A DNA stretch of 64,000 nt, taken from NCBI GenBank assembly GCA_947381415.1, contig CANCVB010000002.1, positions 62,001 through 126,000 of the forward strand, given 5' to 3'. Positions 45,717 to 54,193 of the stretch are shown piece after piece. The notes beneath the pieces are model-generated. The model was given only the letters and a program-made list of their open reading frames with translations. It had not been told where the DNA came from and made no database searches. Source of the DNA: Burkholderiales bacterium. Lineage in GTDB: Bacteria; Pseudomonadota; Gammaproteobacteria; Burkholderiales; Burkholderiaceae_C. The translations under genes and the position numbers were made by a program. Numbering within the stretch: the first letter of the stretch is position 1; each line of letters begins with the position of its first letter.

Positions 45717-46999
45717 GCCACACGCCCTTGGCTGAACGCCTGCGCCCACGCAGCTTGGGCGAGGTGATTGGCCAGCAGCAGGTGTTGGGCGAGGGCATGG
45801 CCCTGCGGGTGGCGTTTGAATCGGGACAACCGCACAGCTGCATTTTGTGGGGCCCGCCAGGGGTGGGCAAAACCACCATTGCGCGTTTGATGGCGGATGC
45901 CTTTGATGCGCAGTTCTTGGCCATCAGCGCCGTATTGGGGGGCGTCAAAGAAATCCGTGAAGCGGTGGACAAGGCGCTGGCCGCGCGCGATGGCTTAGAC
46001 CCGCAGCGCACGATTGTGTTTGTGGACGAGGTGCACCGCTTCAACAAAAGCCAACAAGATGCTTTTTTGCCGCACGTCGAGTCGGGGCTGTTCACCTTCA
46101 TTGGTGCGACCACCGAAAACCCCTCGTTTGAAGTGAACTCGGCGCTGTTGTCGCGGGCGGCGGTGTATGTCTTACAGCCCTTGTCTGAGGATGACTTGGC
46201 CCACATCATCGACAAAGCACGCGCGATCAACGCCGTACCAGAACTCGACGAGGCCGCGCACAACCGTTTGATTGCCTATGCCGATGGCGATGCACGTCGC
46301 TTGCTCAATACCTTGGAAACCTTGGCGGTGGCGGCGCAGCATGAAAAGCTGTCGCAGGTCACTGATGCCTGGCTGATGAAGGTGCTGGGCGAGCGCTTGC
46401 GCCGCTATGACAAAGGCGGCGAGCAGTTTTACGACACCATCAGCGCACTGCACAAATCGGTGCGGGGCTCTGACCCTGATGCTGCGTTGTACTGGTTGGT
46501 GCGCATGCTCGATGGCGGGGCCGAGCCCAAGTACATGGCGCGACGCATGATCCGCATGGCCGCTGAAGACATTGGCCTGGCCGACCCCCGCGCCCTGCGA
46601 TTGGCCTTGGATGCCGCCGAGGTTTATGAGCGACTAGGTTCACCCGAGGGGGAGTTGGCCTTGGCCGAGTGCATTGTCTATTTGGCGATCGCACCCAAAT
46701 CGAATGCGGTTTACAAAGCCTATAACAGCGTGAGAAAACTCATCAAGGCCGATGGCTCCCGACCTGTGCCGCTGCATTTGCGCAATGCCCCCACCGCCCT
46801 GATGAAAGACCTGGACTACGGCAAGGCCTACCGATACGCGCACGATGAACCCAATGCCTTTGCCGCGGGTGAAAACTATTGGCCCGATGGCATGGCGCCG
46901 CCCGTCCTGTACGAACCGGTGGAGCGTGGGTTGGAAATCAAGATTGCAGAAAAAATGCGTGGACTGCGAGAGAAAAACGCGCAGGCACGCAAGACTTAA
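45713..46999 (+). CDS. rarA: Replication-associated recombination protein A
   Basis: RarA is a AAA+ clamp-loader-like ATPase (428 aa) that acts at stalled replication forks. It has the N-terminal LAERLRPRSLGEVIGQQQVLG, Walker A GPPGVGKTTIA, Walker B FVDEVHRFN, the sensor motif GATTENPSFEVN and a C-terminal tetramerisation domain with PKSNAVYKAY. The start is a TTG at 45713, inside the end of lolA (TTGA overlap). It converges on the ferredoxin-reductase-like gene with a 4-nt overlap. Confidence 0.93.
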   Translation: MSHTPLAERLRPRSLGEVIGQQQVLGEGMALRVAFESGQPHSCILWGPPGVGKTTIARLMADAFDAQFLAISAVLGGVKEIREAVDKALAARDGLDPQRTIVFVDEVHRFNKSQQDAFLPHVESGLFTFIGATTENPSFEVNSALLSRAAVYVLQPLSEDDLAHIIDKARAINAVPELDEAAHNRLIAYADGDARRLLNTLETLAVAAQHEKLSQVTDAWLMKVLGERLRRYDKGGEQFYDTISALHKSVRGSDPDAALYWLVRMLDGGAEPKYMARRMIRMAAEDIGLADPRALRLALDAAEVYERLGSPEGELALAECIVYLAIAPKSNAVYKAYNSVRKLIKADGSRPVPLHLRNAPTALMKDLDYGKAYRYAHDEPNAFAAGENYWPDGMAPPVLYEPVERGLEIKIAEKMRGLREKNAQARKT

Positions 47000-48033
47000 A
47001 CAGTGGCTTTGTCTGCTTCGCTGGTAAAAGAATCCGCAAAGAACGACTCTTCTGGCAATCCACTGGCGATGTAGTCTCGTTTGGCCGACTCCACCACGAT
47101 CGGCGCACCGCAGGCATAGACCTGATAGCCAGCCAAACTGGGCGTGTCTTGCAACACGGCTGCATGGACAAAGCCGGTTCGACCTGTCCAAGCATCTTCT
47201 GGCAAGGCATCGGACACCACGGGGATGTATTGCAAATTTGGCATCAACGGCAGTTGCGCCAACACCCAGTCGTTCATGTACAGGTCGGCGGGTCGACGTC
47301 CGCCCCAGTACAAACGCGTGGGTCGTGAAATGCCTTTGTGTTGCATGTGCTCTATCAAAGCTTTGATGGGTGCAAAGCCCGTGCCCGATGCCAGCAACAC
47401 CATGGGTGCATCACTGTCTTCGCGCAAATAAAAACTGCCGTGCGGCCCTTCGACGCGTTGAATGTCTTTTTCTTTCATGGCGCCAAACACATGGTCCGTG
47501 AATTTGCCCCCAGGCATGTGGCGGATGTGCAGTTCGATTTTGGGGGCATCTGCGGCCAAGGTATGCGGTGCATTGGCCATAGAGTAAGCCCGACGAGAAC
47601 CATCACGCAGTAAAAACTCAACATATTGCCCCGCATGAAATTGCATGACTTCTGCGGCTGGAAGTTGCAAGAAAATGCGCATCACATCACTGGATACTTT
47701 CTCCATGGTGGCAATGCGAACTGGCATCTTCTTGATGGGAAAAGCGTCCGCAGAGGTCACTTGTTTGGACTCCAACACCACGTCAGACAAGGCCGTGGCA
47801 CAACATGTCAACACCAAACCTTGGGCACGTTCCTCGTCGCTTAAGGCTTTGGTTTGGTAGGTGCCCAGTTGTACTTCGCCACTGATTTTTTTACATTTGC
47901 ATGAGCCACACGCACCATCCTTGCAACCATAAGGCATGTTTAAACCTTGGCGAATGCCAGCTGCCAGCAACGTTTCGTTGTCATCCACAGTGAAACTGCG
48001 TCCGCTGGGTTGCACCACAATCTGAAAAGCCAT
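46996..48033 (-). CDS. 2Fe-2S ferredoxin-NAD(P)H reductase (CDP-6-deoxy-glucoseen reductase-like)
   Basis: This three-domain electron-transfer protein (345 aa) has an N-terminal plant-type 2Fe-2S domain with CKDGACGSCKCKK and a fourth Cys in LTCC, an FAD-binding domain with RRAYSMANAPH, and an NAD(P)-binding domain with LLASGTGFAPIKALIEHM. Burkholderiales homologues are labelled CDP-6-deoxy-delta-3,4-glucoseen reductase although no deoxysugar cluster is present; here too none is seen. The acceptor is therefore unknown. It converges on rarA with a 4-nt overlap. Confidence 0.9.
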   Translation of the reverse strand: MAFQIVVQPSGRSFTVDDNETLLAAGIRQGLNMPYGCKDGACGSCKCKKISGEVQLGTYQTKALSDEERAQGLVLTCCATALSDVVLESKQVTSADAFPIKKMPVRIATMEKVSSDVMRIFLQLPAAEVMQFHAGQYVEFLLRDGSRRAYSMANAPHTLAADAPKIELHIRHMPGGKFTDHVFGAMKEKDIQRVEGPHGSFYLREDSDAPMVLLASGTGFAPIKALIEHMQHKGISRPTRLYWGGRRPADLYMNDWVLAQLPLMPNLQYIPVVSDALPEDAWTGRTGFVHAAVLQDTPSLAGYQVYACGAPIVVESAKRDYIASGLPEESFFADSFTSEADKATV

Positions 48034-48072
48034 GCTTGTTATCCTTGGAAAACCTGTTTGCTACCGAAAGCC

Positions 48073-49005
48073 TTGATTTTGCCTTCAATTCAAAGTCCCC
48101 TTGGTGCCTTGCCTGCAAGGTTTCGTCGCCCACGTGTATTGATCGTTGGCTGTGGTGATGTGGGTTTACGTGTCGCGGGTTTGCTCAAACCCTCCTCCCG
48201 CGTAATGGCTTTGACGAGTTCAGCTGAACGCAGGGGTGTTATGCAGGCAAGCGGTATCACGCCCTTGCTGGGCAATTTGGATAAACCGCAAACCCTCATG
48301 CGCTTGGCTGGGGTGGCCACGCATGTGGTGCACATGGCACCGCCGCCGCTGGAAGGTCGCACCGACCCACGTACGCGCGCGTTGCTACTTGCCTTGCGTC
48401 TGCGCAGTGAGCCTGCCGTGTTGGTTTATGGATCAACCACCGGTGTATACGGCGATTGCGCAGGGGCGTGGATCGATGAAACCCGCCCACTTCAACCCCA
48501 AACCGCCAGAGCGCAACGGCGTGTTGACGCACAAGACTGGGTGCATTATTTCGGCAAGAGGGGCTACCCCAGAGTTCAGGTGTTGCGCATACCGGGTATC
48601 TATGCCTTGGATCGAGAAGGTGGAACCCCGCGTGAGCGTTTGCTGCGCGGCACGCCCGTTCTAAATGCCAATGAGGATGTGTATACCAACCATATTCATG
48701 CCGATGATTTGGCCCGCGCCACTGTATTGGCGCTGTGGCGCGGTAAGCCTTTGCGCGCCATCAATGTCTGTGATGGCACCGACATGAAAATGGGTGACTA
48801 CATGGACAGCGTCGCGGCCATGTGGAACTTGCCCTTGCCTGCGCGTATCACCCGCGAGCAGGCACAGTCGCAACTCTCGCCGATGGTGATGAGTTTTTTG
48901 AATGAATCCAGGCGCATACGCGCACAGCGCTTGACCCACGAGTTGGGCTTGCGCCTGCGCTACCCCACCGTGATGGATGGCTTAAGCGAGCGCAGCAAGT
49001 CTTAG
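48073..49005 (+). CDS. NAD(P)-dependent epimerase/SDR-like protein (start uncertain)
   Basis: This extended-SDR/YeeZ-like protein of about 310 aa has VLIVGCGDVGLRVAGLL as its nucleotide-binding motif, LVYGSTTGVYGDCAG, RVQVLRIPGIYALDREG and NVCDGTDMKMGDYM. A catalytic YxxxK is not clear. There is no ATG; a TTG at 48073 (or 48079) is my best start, because upstream codons would overlap the divergent flavoprotein gene that starts at 48033. The ends overlap the convergent Old Yellow Enzyme gene by 4 nt. Confidence 0.78.
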   Translation: MILPSIQSPLGALPARFRRPRVLIVGCGDVGLRVAGLLKPSSRVMALTSSAERRGVMQASGITPLLGNLDKPQTLMRLAGVATHVVHMAPPPLEGRTDPRTRALLLALRLRSEPAVLVYGSTTGVYGDCAGAWIDETRPLQPQTARAQRRVDAQDWVHYFGKRGYPRVQVLRIPGIYALDREGGTPRERLLRGTPVLNANEDVYTNHIHADDLARATVLALWRGKPLRAINVCDGTDMKMGDYMDSVAAMWNLPLPARITREQAQSQLSPMVMSFLNESRRIRAQRLTHELGLRLRYPTVMDGLSERSKS

Positions 49006-50126
49006 CGCATGCCAATTTTGGCGTCACCAAAGATGCCATTGGCTTCTTTGGGCAAGCTGCGCCAGTACTGTTGGGTCGCCGTTACCTGTCCGCCAAGCGC
49101 AGCCGCTGCTTCCCAGCCCCAACGGGGTTTGTACAAAAAGCTCCGGCCTAAAGCCACCAAATCGGCCTCCCCTTTGACCAAGATGTCTTCGGCTTGTTGG
49201 GCCTGGGTGATGAGGCCTACCGCGATGGTGGGCATCTGTGTTTTTTGGCGTACGTGGTGGGCAAAGGGTACTTGGTAGCCGGGACCGATAGCGATTTTTT
49301 GCTGGGGTGCAATACCACCTGAAGAGATGTGTATGTAGTCTGCCCCGGCTTGCTTGAGCATCAAGGAAAAGTCAGCGGTTTCTTCCAAAGTCCAGCCACC
49401 TTCTATCCAATCGGTAGCGGACAAACGCACCCCTAAAACCCCGTGAAAAACCTTGCGCACCGCTTGGAAGACCTGCATAGGAAAGCGGGTACGTCCAGCA
49501 AAATTGCCACCATAACTGTCGCTGCGTTGGTTGGCGATGGGAGACAAAAATTCATGCAGTAAATAACCATGTGCGCTGTGTAATTCCACCATCTCTAAGC
49601 CCATGTCTTGCGCATATCGTGCGGTTTTCACAAAGGCGTCTTCGATGGCTTGCAAGCCAGCAGCATCAATTTCGTGCGGCGGGGCCTCACCTTCAAGCAG
49701 ATGAATCGCTGAAGGCGCAACCGTCTCCCAGCCACCTTGGTGGGGCGCAATCAACATACCGCCCTGCCACGGTTGGGCGCTAGAACCTTTGCGCCCTGCA
49801 TGGGCAATTTGCACGCAAACAGGCACAGGCGGAGCCAAGCGGCGCGCTCTGGCCAAGGTGTCTTCAAATGCACTGGCAGTGGCGTCATCCCACATCCCTA
49901 GGCAGTTGGGTGTGATACGGCCTTGAGGGGTCACAGCGGTAGCTTCAACCATGAATAAGCCCGCGCCGCTGTTGAGCAAATTGCCCCAGTGCATCAAATG
50001 CCAGTCGTTGGCCTGCCCATTCAGATCGCAGGCATATTGGCACATGGGGGCGACCACAATTCGGTTGGCGAGGCTCAGAGGACCGCGAGGTGACCCCAAT
50101 TGGAAGGGAGAAAAAAGTTGGCTCAT
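49002..50126 (-). CDS. NADH:flavin oxidoreductase (Old Yellow Enzyme family, YqjM-like)
   Basis: This FMN-dependent ene-reductase TIM barrel (374 aa) has VAPMCQYACDLNGQANDWHLMHWGN, which includes the Cys common in the thermophilic-like/YqjM branch. It also has VELHSAHGYLLHEFLSPIANQRSD, with the catalytic His pair and Tyr region, and VGLITQAQQAEDILVKGEADLVALGR. It likely reduces activated alkenes with NAD(P)H. The start is ATG at 50126 (MSQLFSPFQLGSPR). Confidence 0.93.
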   Translation of the reverse strand: MSQLFSPFQLGSPRGPLSLANRIVVAPMCQYACDLNGQANDWHLMHWGNLLNSGAGLFMVEATAVTPQGRITPNCLGMWDDATASAFEDTLARARRLAPPVPVCVQIAHAGRKGSSAQPWQGGMLIAPHQGGWETVAPSAIHLLEGEAPPHEIDAAGLQAIEDAFVKTARYAQDMGLEMVELHSAHGYLLHEFLSPIANQRSDSYGGNFAGRTRFPMQVFQAVRKVFHGVLGVRLSATDWIEGGWTLEETADFSLMLKQAGADYIHISSGGIAPQQKIAIGPGYQVPFAHHVRQKTQMPTIAVGLITQAQQAEDILVKGEADLVALGRSFLYKPRWGWEAAAALGGQVTATQQYWRSLPKEANGIFGDAKIGMR

Positions 50127-50220
50127 GGTGTTAGTCGCTGAGAAATGGCTACACATGGCATCTTAAAGCCCTTGAGGGATTCAAGTTTCACCGCTGTCAT
50201 GCCGATACCCAGAGGAATCA

Positions 50221-52341
50221 ATGTGTTTTATGGTGTTCATGCGCTGGCTTGTCTTTGTTTACTGTCTGCTCTCCTTGATCCTCACCGCCTGTGGCGGGGG
50301 CGGCGGTGGCGGCTCGTCCACGGGCTCCGTGAGCAGCGCAAGTTTGTCCACCGGTTATTTCATCGACAGCGCGGTCGAGGGCGTGACTTACACCGTGACC
50401 ACCAAGGATGGCCAAATCATCACGGGTGTCACGGATGCTTCAGGCACTTTCAAATATGTGGATGGCGAAAATGTCGTGTTCTCGATTGGCGACATTGTGT
50501 TTCCAGCAACCATGGGAGACACCACCATCACGCCTGTGACCATGGCGCAAGGGGGAACAGGGTCAGTTGCAACCAATGTGGCTTTTTTGTTGCAGTCTTT
50601 GGACTATGACCTAGACCCTTCCAACGGCATCACCATCAATTCCCAGGTCGCGAAACTCAAAGCCATGGCTGACTTTGGAACCAGCAAGATTGATTGGACC
50701 CAAGATTCAGCGACTTTTGCCAGCAACACCATGGTGACAGCACTGATTACACAAGCCAAGGTATTGAATCCTGACAACAGTGATCCCACTGTTCCAGCCA
50801 AACCTCCTATCACACCCGATTCGGCAAATCAGCATTTGACCGAAACCTTGTTTGGATCATTGGATACCCAAACTGTTCAGGCTGAGGGTTGCTCAGACAG
50901 CAGTGGCTTGAACAGCCCCACCTTGACAGAGTTGTCTACCAATCTTTGGGCTGATTTGATGGCAAAACCCAAAACACCGGTGTATCCAGGTTGGATTTTT
51001 GACGGTGACATTTCACCAGCTTCCGCGTTGAATGCGCCTGGTGGTGCTATGCGCGTTTACAAACCCACAGCAGGTTCGCCTGAAGTCAAAGTAGCGATGC
51101 AATCTGTCGATTGGGTGTCATTGGATGCAGACATTTGGCTGAAGCACCAAGACAACCCCAATGTGATTTTGCGTATCGCTGGCAAGCAGCGCTTGGGTGG
51201 CGAATCAGTGTATTACCCCAAGCTCAGCGGTTCAGCCATTTATTTGCATTACACCGGTTCGGCCGATACTGCGTTGGAATTTCAGTTTGCGAATGGCAAA
51301 GAATCGACGGCATTTTTTAGCTTCATAGGTAACAGCACTGACACCTATTACCGAGGTACCGCGGGTAAGGACGGCGTCATGGCTCAAGGCGGTGACGATG
51401 GCTGGAATGCGTGGACGCAAGACCGAGGCGATGACTGGTTCCGCCATCAACCAGCCAAGGCCAGTAAATCGGCCGATGCCAATTTCCCTCCTAATTTGCA
51501 TAAAGGCGGCACCACACCTGTGGGTCGCGTTTTGGGTGCCGTTTTATGTACCCTGAAGTCAGGTGGGTCGGTTTTGCTTTGGCGCAAACCCAATAACAAC
51601 AGTGATTTATTTTTCAGCCCTGTTGCTCAGCGCAACAGCGTGGGTGTACTGGCTCCTGTATACAGCGACGCCAGTGGCTATCAAGGCAATGCCGGCATTC
51701 GCACTGGCGTCAAGGTTTTGCAGGTCTTGAAAGCGTCACAAACCCCTGTCGTGCAAGTATTTAACCCGGCAGATGCTTTCAAGAGAGCGGCTATCAGCGG
51801 CTATACCAAAAAATTGACCCTCAGCGGGGATTGCACAGGCTTGGGCACTTTCACCTGGTCAGCACTTAAAAAAGATGTCCTTGCTTCAAATCCAGCCGCG
51901 CTTTTTTCCTTGGTAGAGACCATGGTCGCTACATCGTCGGATTGCCCAGATTTCGTAGGCACGGACACCGATACTGCTTATCTCAATGTCAATTACCAAC
52001 AAGTCGCAACGCTTGGGACTGACTATATTGAAAAACACACTCCAGCGAAGGCCTACCCCACGTCTGTCAAAGTGGGCGACCAAGGCACTTGGAGTACATG
52101 GGTTGAGTCGTCACTGGATTTAAAGACGGTATTTTTGAATGGGACCCTGACATATACCGTTGAAGCAGATGGCACATCCACAAACTCAGTGGTACTGGTT
52201 ATCAACGCTAAGGCATACAAACCCGACAAAACACTGTCGGAATCTAGGCAGTTGCGTTACAGAATCAAGCCAGCCAGTGCGGCCGAACTGGTGTCCATAG
52301 ATTTGCACACCCCAAGTGACAAACATGTGATTGCCAAGTGA
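50221..52341 (+). CDS. Large predicted lipoprotein of unknown function
   Basis: This 706-aa exported protein has a lipoprotein signal peptide: a hydrophobic run ends in LILTAC, followed by a run of glycines. The N-terminal segment (about residues 40-120: TGYFIDSAVEGVTYTVTT, GVTDASGTFKYVDGENVVFSIG) resembles a beta-sandwich module found at the start of many proteobacterial surface lipoproteins. The remaining 550 residues have no motif I recognise and are rich in Ser, Thr, Asp and Lys. It sits alone between the Old Yellow Enzyme gene and a tRNA, and ends before an intrinsic terminator. The start has AGAGGA 7 nt upstream. Confidence 0.8.
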   Translation: MCFMVFMRWLVFVYCLLSLILTACGGGGGGGSSTGSVSSASLSTGYFIDSAVEGVTYTVTTKDGQIITGVTDASGTFKYVDGENVVFSIGDIVFPATMGDTTITPVTMAQGGTGSVATNVAFLLQSLDYDLDPSNGITINSQVAKLKAMADFGTSKIDWTQDSATFASNTMVTALITQAKVLNPDNSDPTVPAKPPITPDSANQHLTETLFGSLDTQTVQAEGCSDSSGLNSPTLTELSTNLWADLMAKPKTPVYPGWIFDGDISPASALNAPGGAMRVYKPTAGSPEVKVAMQSVDWVSLDADIWLKHQDNPNVILRIAGKQRLGGESVYYPKLSGSAIYLHYTGSADTALEFQFANGKESTAFFSFIGNSTDTYYRGTAGKDGVMAQGGDDGWNAWTQDRGDDWFRHQPAKASKSADANFPPNLHKGGTTPVGRVLGAVLCTLKSGGSVLLWRKPNNNSDLFFSPVAQRNSVGVLAPVYSDASGYQGNAGIRTGVKVLQVLKASQTPVVQVFNPADAFKRAAISGYTKKLTLSGDCTGLGTFTWSALKKDVLASNPAALFSLVETMVATSSDCPDFVGTDTDTAYLNVNYQQVATLGTDYIEKHTPAKAYPTSVKVGDQGTWSTWVESSLDLKTVFLNGTLTYTVEADGTSTNSVVLVINAKAYKPDKTLSESRQLRYRIKPASAAELVSIDLHTPSDKHVIAK

Positions 52342-52358
52342 AGCGCACCAAGAAAAAA

Positions 52359-52384
52359 CCCGCACTGTCGTGGAACAGTGCGGG
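52359..52384. terminator. Intrinsic terminator between lipoprotein gene and tRNA-Leu
   Basis: A perfect 9-bp stem CCCGCACTG (52359-52367) / CAGTGCGGG (52376-52384), with an 8-nt loop, is preceded by AAAAAA (52353-52358) and followed by CTTTTA. It serves the plus-strand lipoprotein gene and probably also the minus-strand tRNA transcript that converges here. Confidence 0.85.
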
Positions 52385-52392
52385 CTTTTAGG

Positions 52393-52480
52393 TGGTGCCG
52401 AAAGCCGGAATCGAACCGGCACGGTGTTTTGCACCGGCAGATTTTGAATCTGCTGCGTCTACCAATTTCGCCACTTCGGC
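52393..52480 (-). tRNA. tRNA-Leu (CAA anticodon)
   Basis: On the minus strand, an 88-nt tRNA starts GCCGAAG and ends CTTTCGGC-ACCA, with a matched acceptor stem. The anticodon loop TTCAAAA gives anticodon CAA. The long variable arm and GGTTCGATTCC T-arm are typical of class II tRNA-Leu. The 3' CCA is encoded. It decodes UUG. It is divergent from cysM, and no integrase is adjacent to suggest use as an attachment site. Confidence 0.96.
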
Positions 52481-52515
52481 AGAAGAGGAGAAACGAATTA
52501 TGGCACAGTGTGGGG

Positions 52516-53418
52516 ATGAACTATCCAACCATCGAATCTGCCATTGGAAACACCCCAATTGCCGCCTTGCAACGCATTGGCGCTGCTGACAATCAACTTC
52601 GTGGCAACGTCATCTTGGGCAAGTTGGAGGGCAACAATCCTGCTGGTTCCGTGAAAGATCGACCTGCTTTGTCCATGATTCAGCGGGCCGAAGAGCGCGG
52701 CGATATTCGCCCAGGTGACACCCTGATTGAAGCCACATCGGGCAACACCGGCATTGCTTTGGCGATGGCTGCGGCCATCAAGGGCTACCGCATGGTGCTC
52801 ATCATGCCCGAGGACTTGTCCATCGAGCGCGCGCAAACCATGAAGGCATTTGGCGCTGAACTCATCCTCACATCCAAAACCACAGGCATGGAGGGCGCTC
52901 GGGACTTGGCGGACCAAATGCAAGCCCAAGGCAAGGGTTTGGTGCTGGATCAGTTTGCCAATGCGGACAACCCTCGCATTCATTACGAAACCACCGGCCC
53001 TGAAATTTGGCAGCAAACCCATGGGCAGGTGACACACTTTGTGAGCGCCATGGGCACCACCGGCACCATCACCGGTGTGTCGCGGTACTTGAAAGAACAA
53101 AACCCCCAAGTGCACATCATCGGTGCCCAACCCAGCGAAGGCTCGCGTATTCCGGGCATTCGCAAATGGTCGCCCGAGTACTTGCCCAAAATTTACGACG
53201 ACACGAATGTCGACGAGTTGGTCTATGTGAGCCAACGCGATGCCGAAGACATGTGCCGTCGCATGGCGCGAGAAGAAGGCATTTTTGCAGGCATTTCAGC
53301 CGCAGGCGCTTGTTGGGTGGCCTTGGACATCGCCAAGCGTGTGGAGAACGCCACCATCGTTTTCATTGTGTGCGATCGAGGTGACCGCTATTTGTCCACG
53401 GGGGTGTTTCCCGCATGA
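52516..53418 (+). CDS. cysM: Cysteine synthase B (O-acetylserine sulfhydrylase)
   Basis: This PLP-dependent beta-replacement enzyme (300 aa) makes cysteine from O-acetylserine and sulfide or thiosulfate. The Schiff-base Lys is in NNPAGSVKDRPA; EATSGNTGIALAM is the substrate loop; and VSAMGTTGTITGVSRYL binds the PLP phosphate. Its length and ISAAGA C-terminal region fit the CysM type. It starts at 52516, 36 bp past the 5' end of the divergent tRNA, and its stop overlaps the NUDIX gene as ATGA. Confidence 0.94.
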   Translation: MNYPTIESAIGNTPIAALQRIGAADNQLRGNVILGKLEGNNPAGSVKDRPALSMIQRAEERGDIRPGDTLIEATSGNTGIALAMAAAIKGYRMVLIMPEDLSIERAQTMKAFGAELILTSKTTGMEGARDLADQMQAQGKGLVLDQFANADNPRIHYETTGPEIWQQTHGQVTHFVSAMGTTGTITGVSRYLKEQNPQVHIIGAQPSEGSRIPGIRKWSPEYLPKIYDDTNVDELVYVSQRDAEDMCRRMAREEGIFAGISAAGACWVALDIAKRVENATIVFIVCDRGDRYLSTGVFPA

Positions 53419-53957
53419 GTCACTTTCAATACTGCCCCATGTGCGCCACCGAGTTGCAACTCATCACCCAAGATGAAGACGGTGGTCCCAAAGCACGCAT
53501 GCGCTGTGTGGTGTGCAACTGGACGCATTGGAACAACCCCACGCCCGTGCTGGCGGCCATTGTTCAATATGGTGATCAAATTTTGCTGGCGCGCAATGCC
53601 GCATGGCCTGGACGTCGGTTTGCCCTGATCACCGGTTTCATGGAGGCCGGTGAGACCCCTGAAGAAGGCATTTCAAGAGAGGTGGCTGAGGAAACCAATC
53701 TGAACGTGACAAGCCTGAAGTTGGTGGGGGTCTACGACTTTCAGCGCATGAACCAGGTCATCATTGCTTACCATGCGGTGGCCGAAGGTGACATTCGCTT
53801 GTCCCCAGAGTTGGCCGAGTACAAATTGTTCAACTACCCAGACATCATCTGCTGGCCTGCTGGCACGGGTTATGCCATGGGTGACTGGTTGCGCACCCAG
53901 GGCATAGAGCCGCGCTTCATGAGCTGGGAAGAGCGAGCCGCGCAAAATTTAGAATGA
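53415..53957 (+). CDS. NUDIX hydrolase with N-terminal zinc ribbon
   Basis: This 180-aa protein has an N-terminal zinc ribbon of two CxxC pairs (CPMC and CVVC) and a NUDIX domain. The box is GFMEAGETPEEGISREVAEETNL, which matches GX5EX7REUXEEXGU except for the final residues. Such proteins hydrolyse nucleoside diphosphate derivatives, including NADH-type (NudC-like) substrates. It is shorter than NudC. It overlaps cysM and the tusA-like gene by 4 nt each, so the three are one operon. Confidence 0.9.
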   Translation: MSHFQYCPMCATELQLITQDEDGGPKARMRCVVCNWTHWNNPTPVLAAIVQYGDQILLARNAAWPGRRFALITGFMEAGETPEEGISREVAEETNLNVTSLKLVGVYDFQRMNQVIIAYHAVAEGDIRLSPELAEYKLFNYPDIICWPAGTGYAMGDWLRTQGIEPRFMSWEERAAQNLE

Positions 53958-54190
53958 CCGCAATGCAGATCGATCAAGAATTAGACACACGCGGCTTGAA
54001 TTGCCCTTTGCCCATTTTGAAAGCCAAAAAAGCACTGACCGCCATGCAAAGCGGTCAATTGCTCAAAGTGGTGTCCACCGACAAAGGCTCCTTGCGCGAC
54101 TTCGCTGCTTTCTCCAAGCAGACAGGCAATGAGTTGATGTCGCAAGAAACAGTGGGCGACGACTTCATCCACGTCTTGAAAAGACGCTGA
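53954..54190 (+). CDS. TusA-family sulfur-carrier protein
   Basis: This is a small sulfurtransferase of 78 aa with the TusA signature LDTRGLNCPLPILKAKKAL, where the Cys in CPxP carries persulfide sulfur. Its fold is compact and soluble. It lies in an operon after cysM and a NUDIX gene, suggesting a link to cysteine or thiosulfate-derived sulfur trafficking; use in tRNA 2-thiouridylation, as in E. coli TusA, is possible. The ATG at 53954 overlaps the NUDIX stop; an internal ATG three codons later is an alternative. Confidence 0.9.
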   Translation: MTAMQIDQELDTRGLNCPLPILKAKKALTAMQSGQLLKVVSTDKGSLRDFAAFSKQTGNELMSQETVGDDFIHVLKRR

Positions 54191-54193
54191 CGT

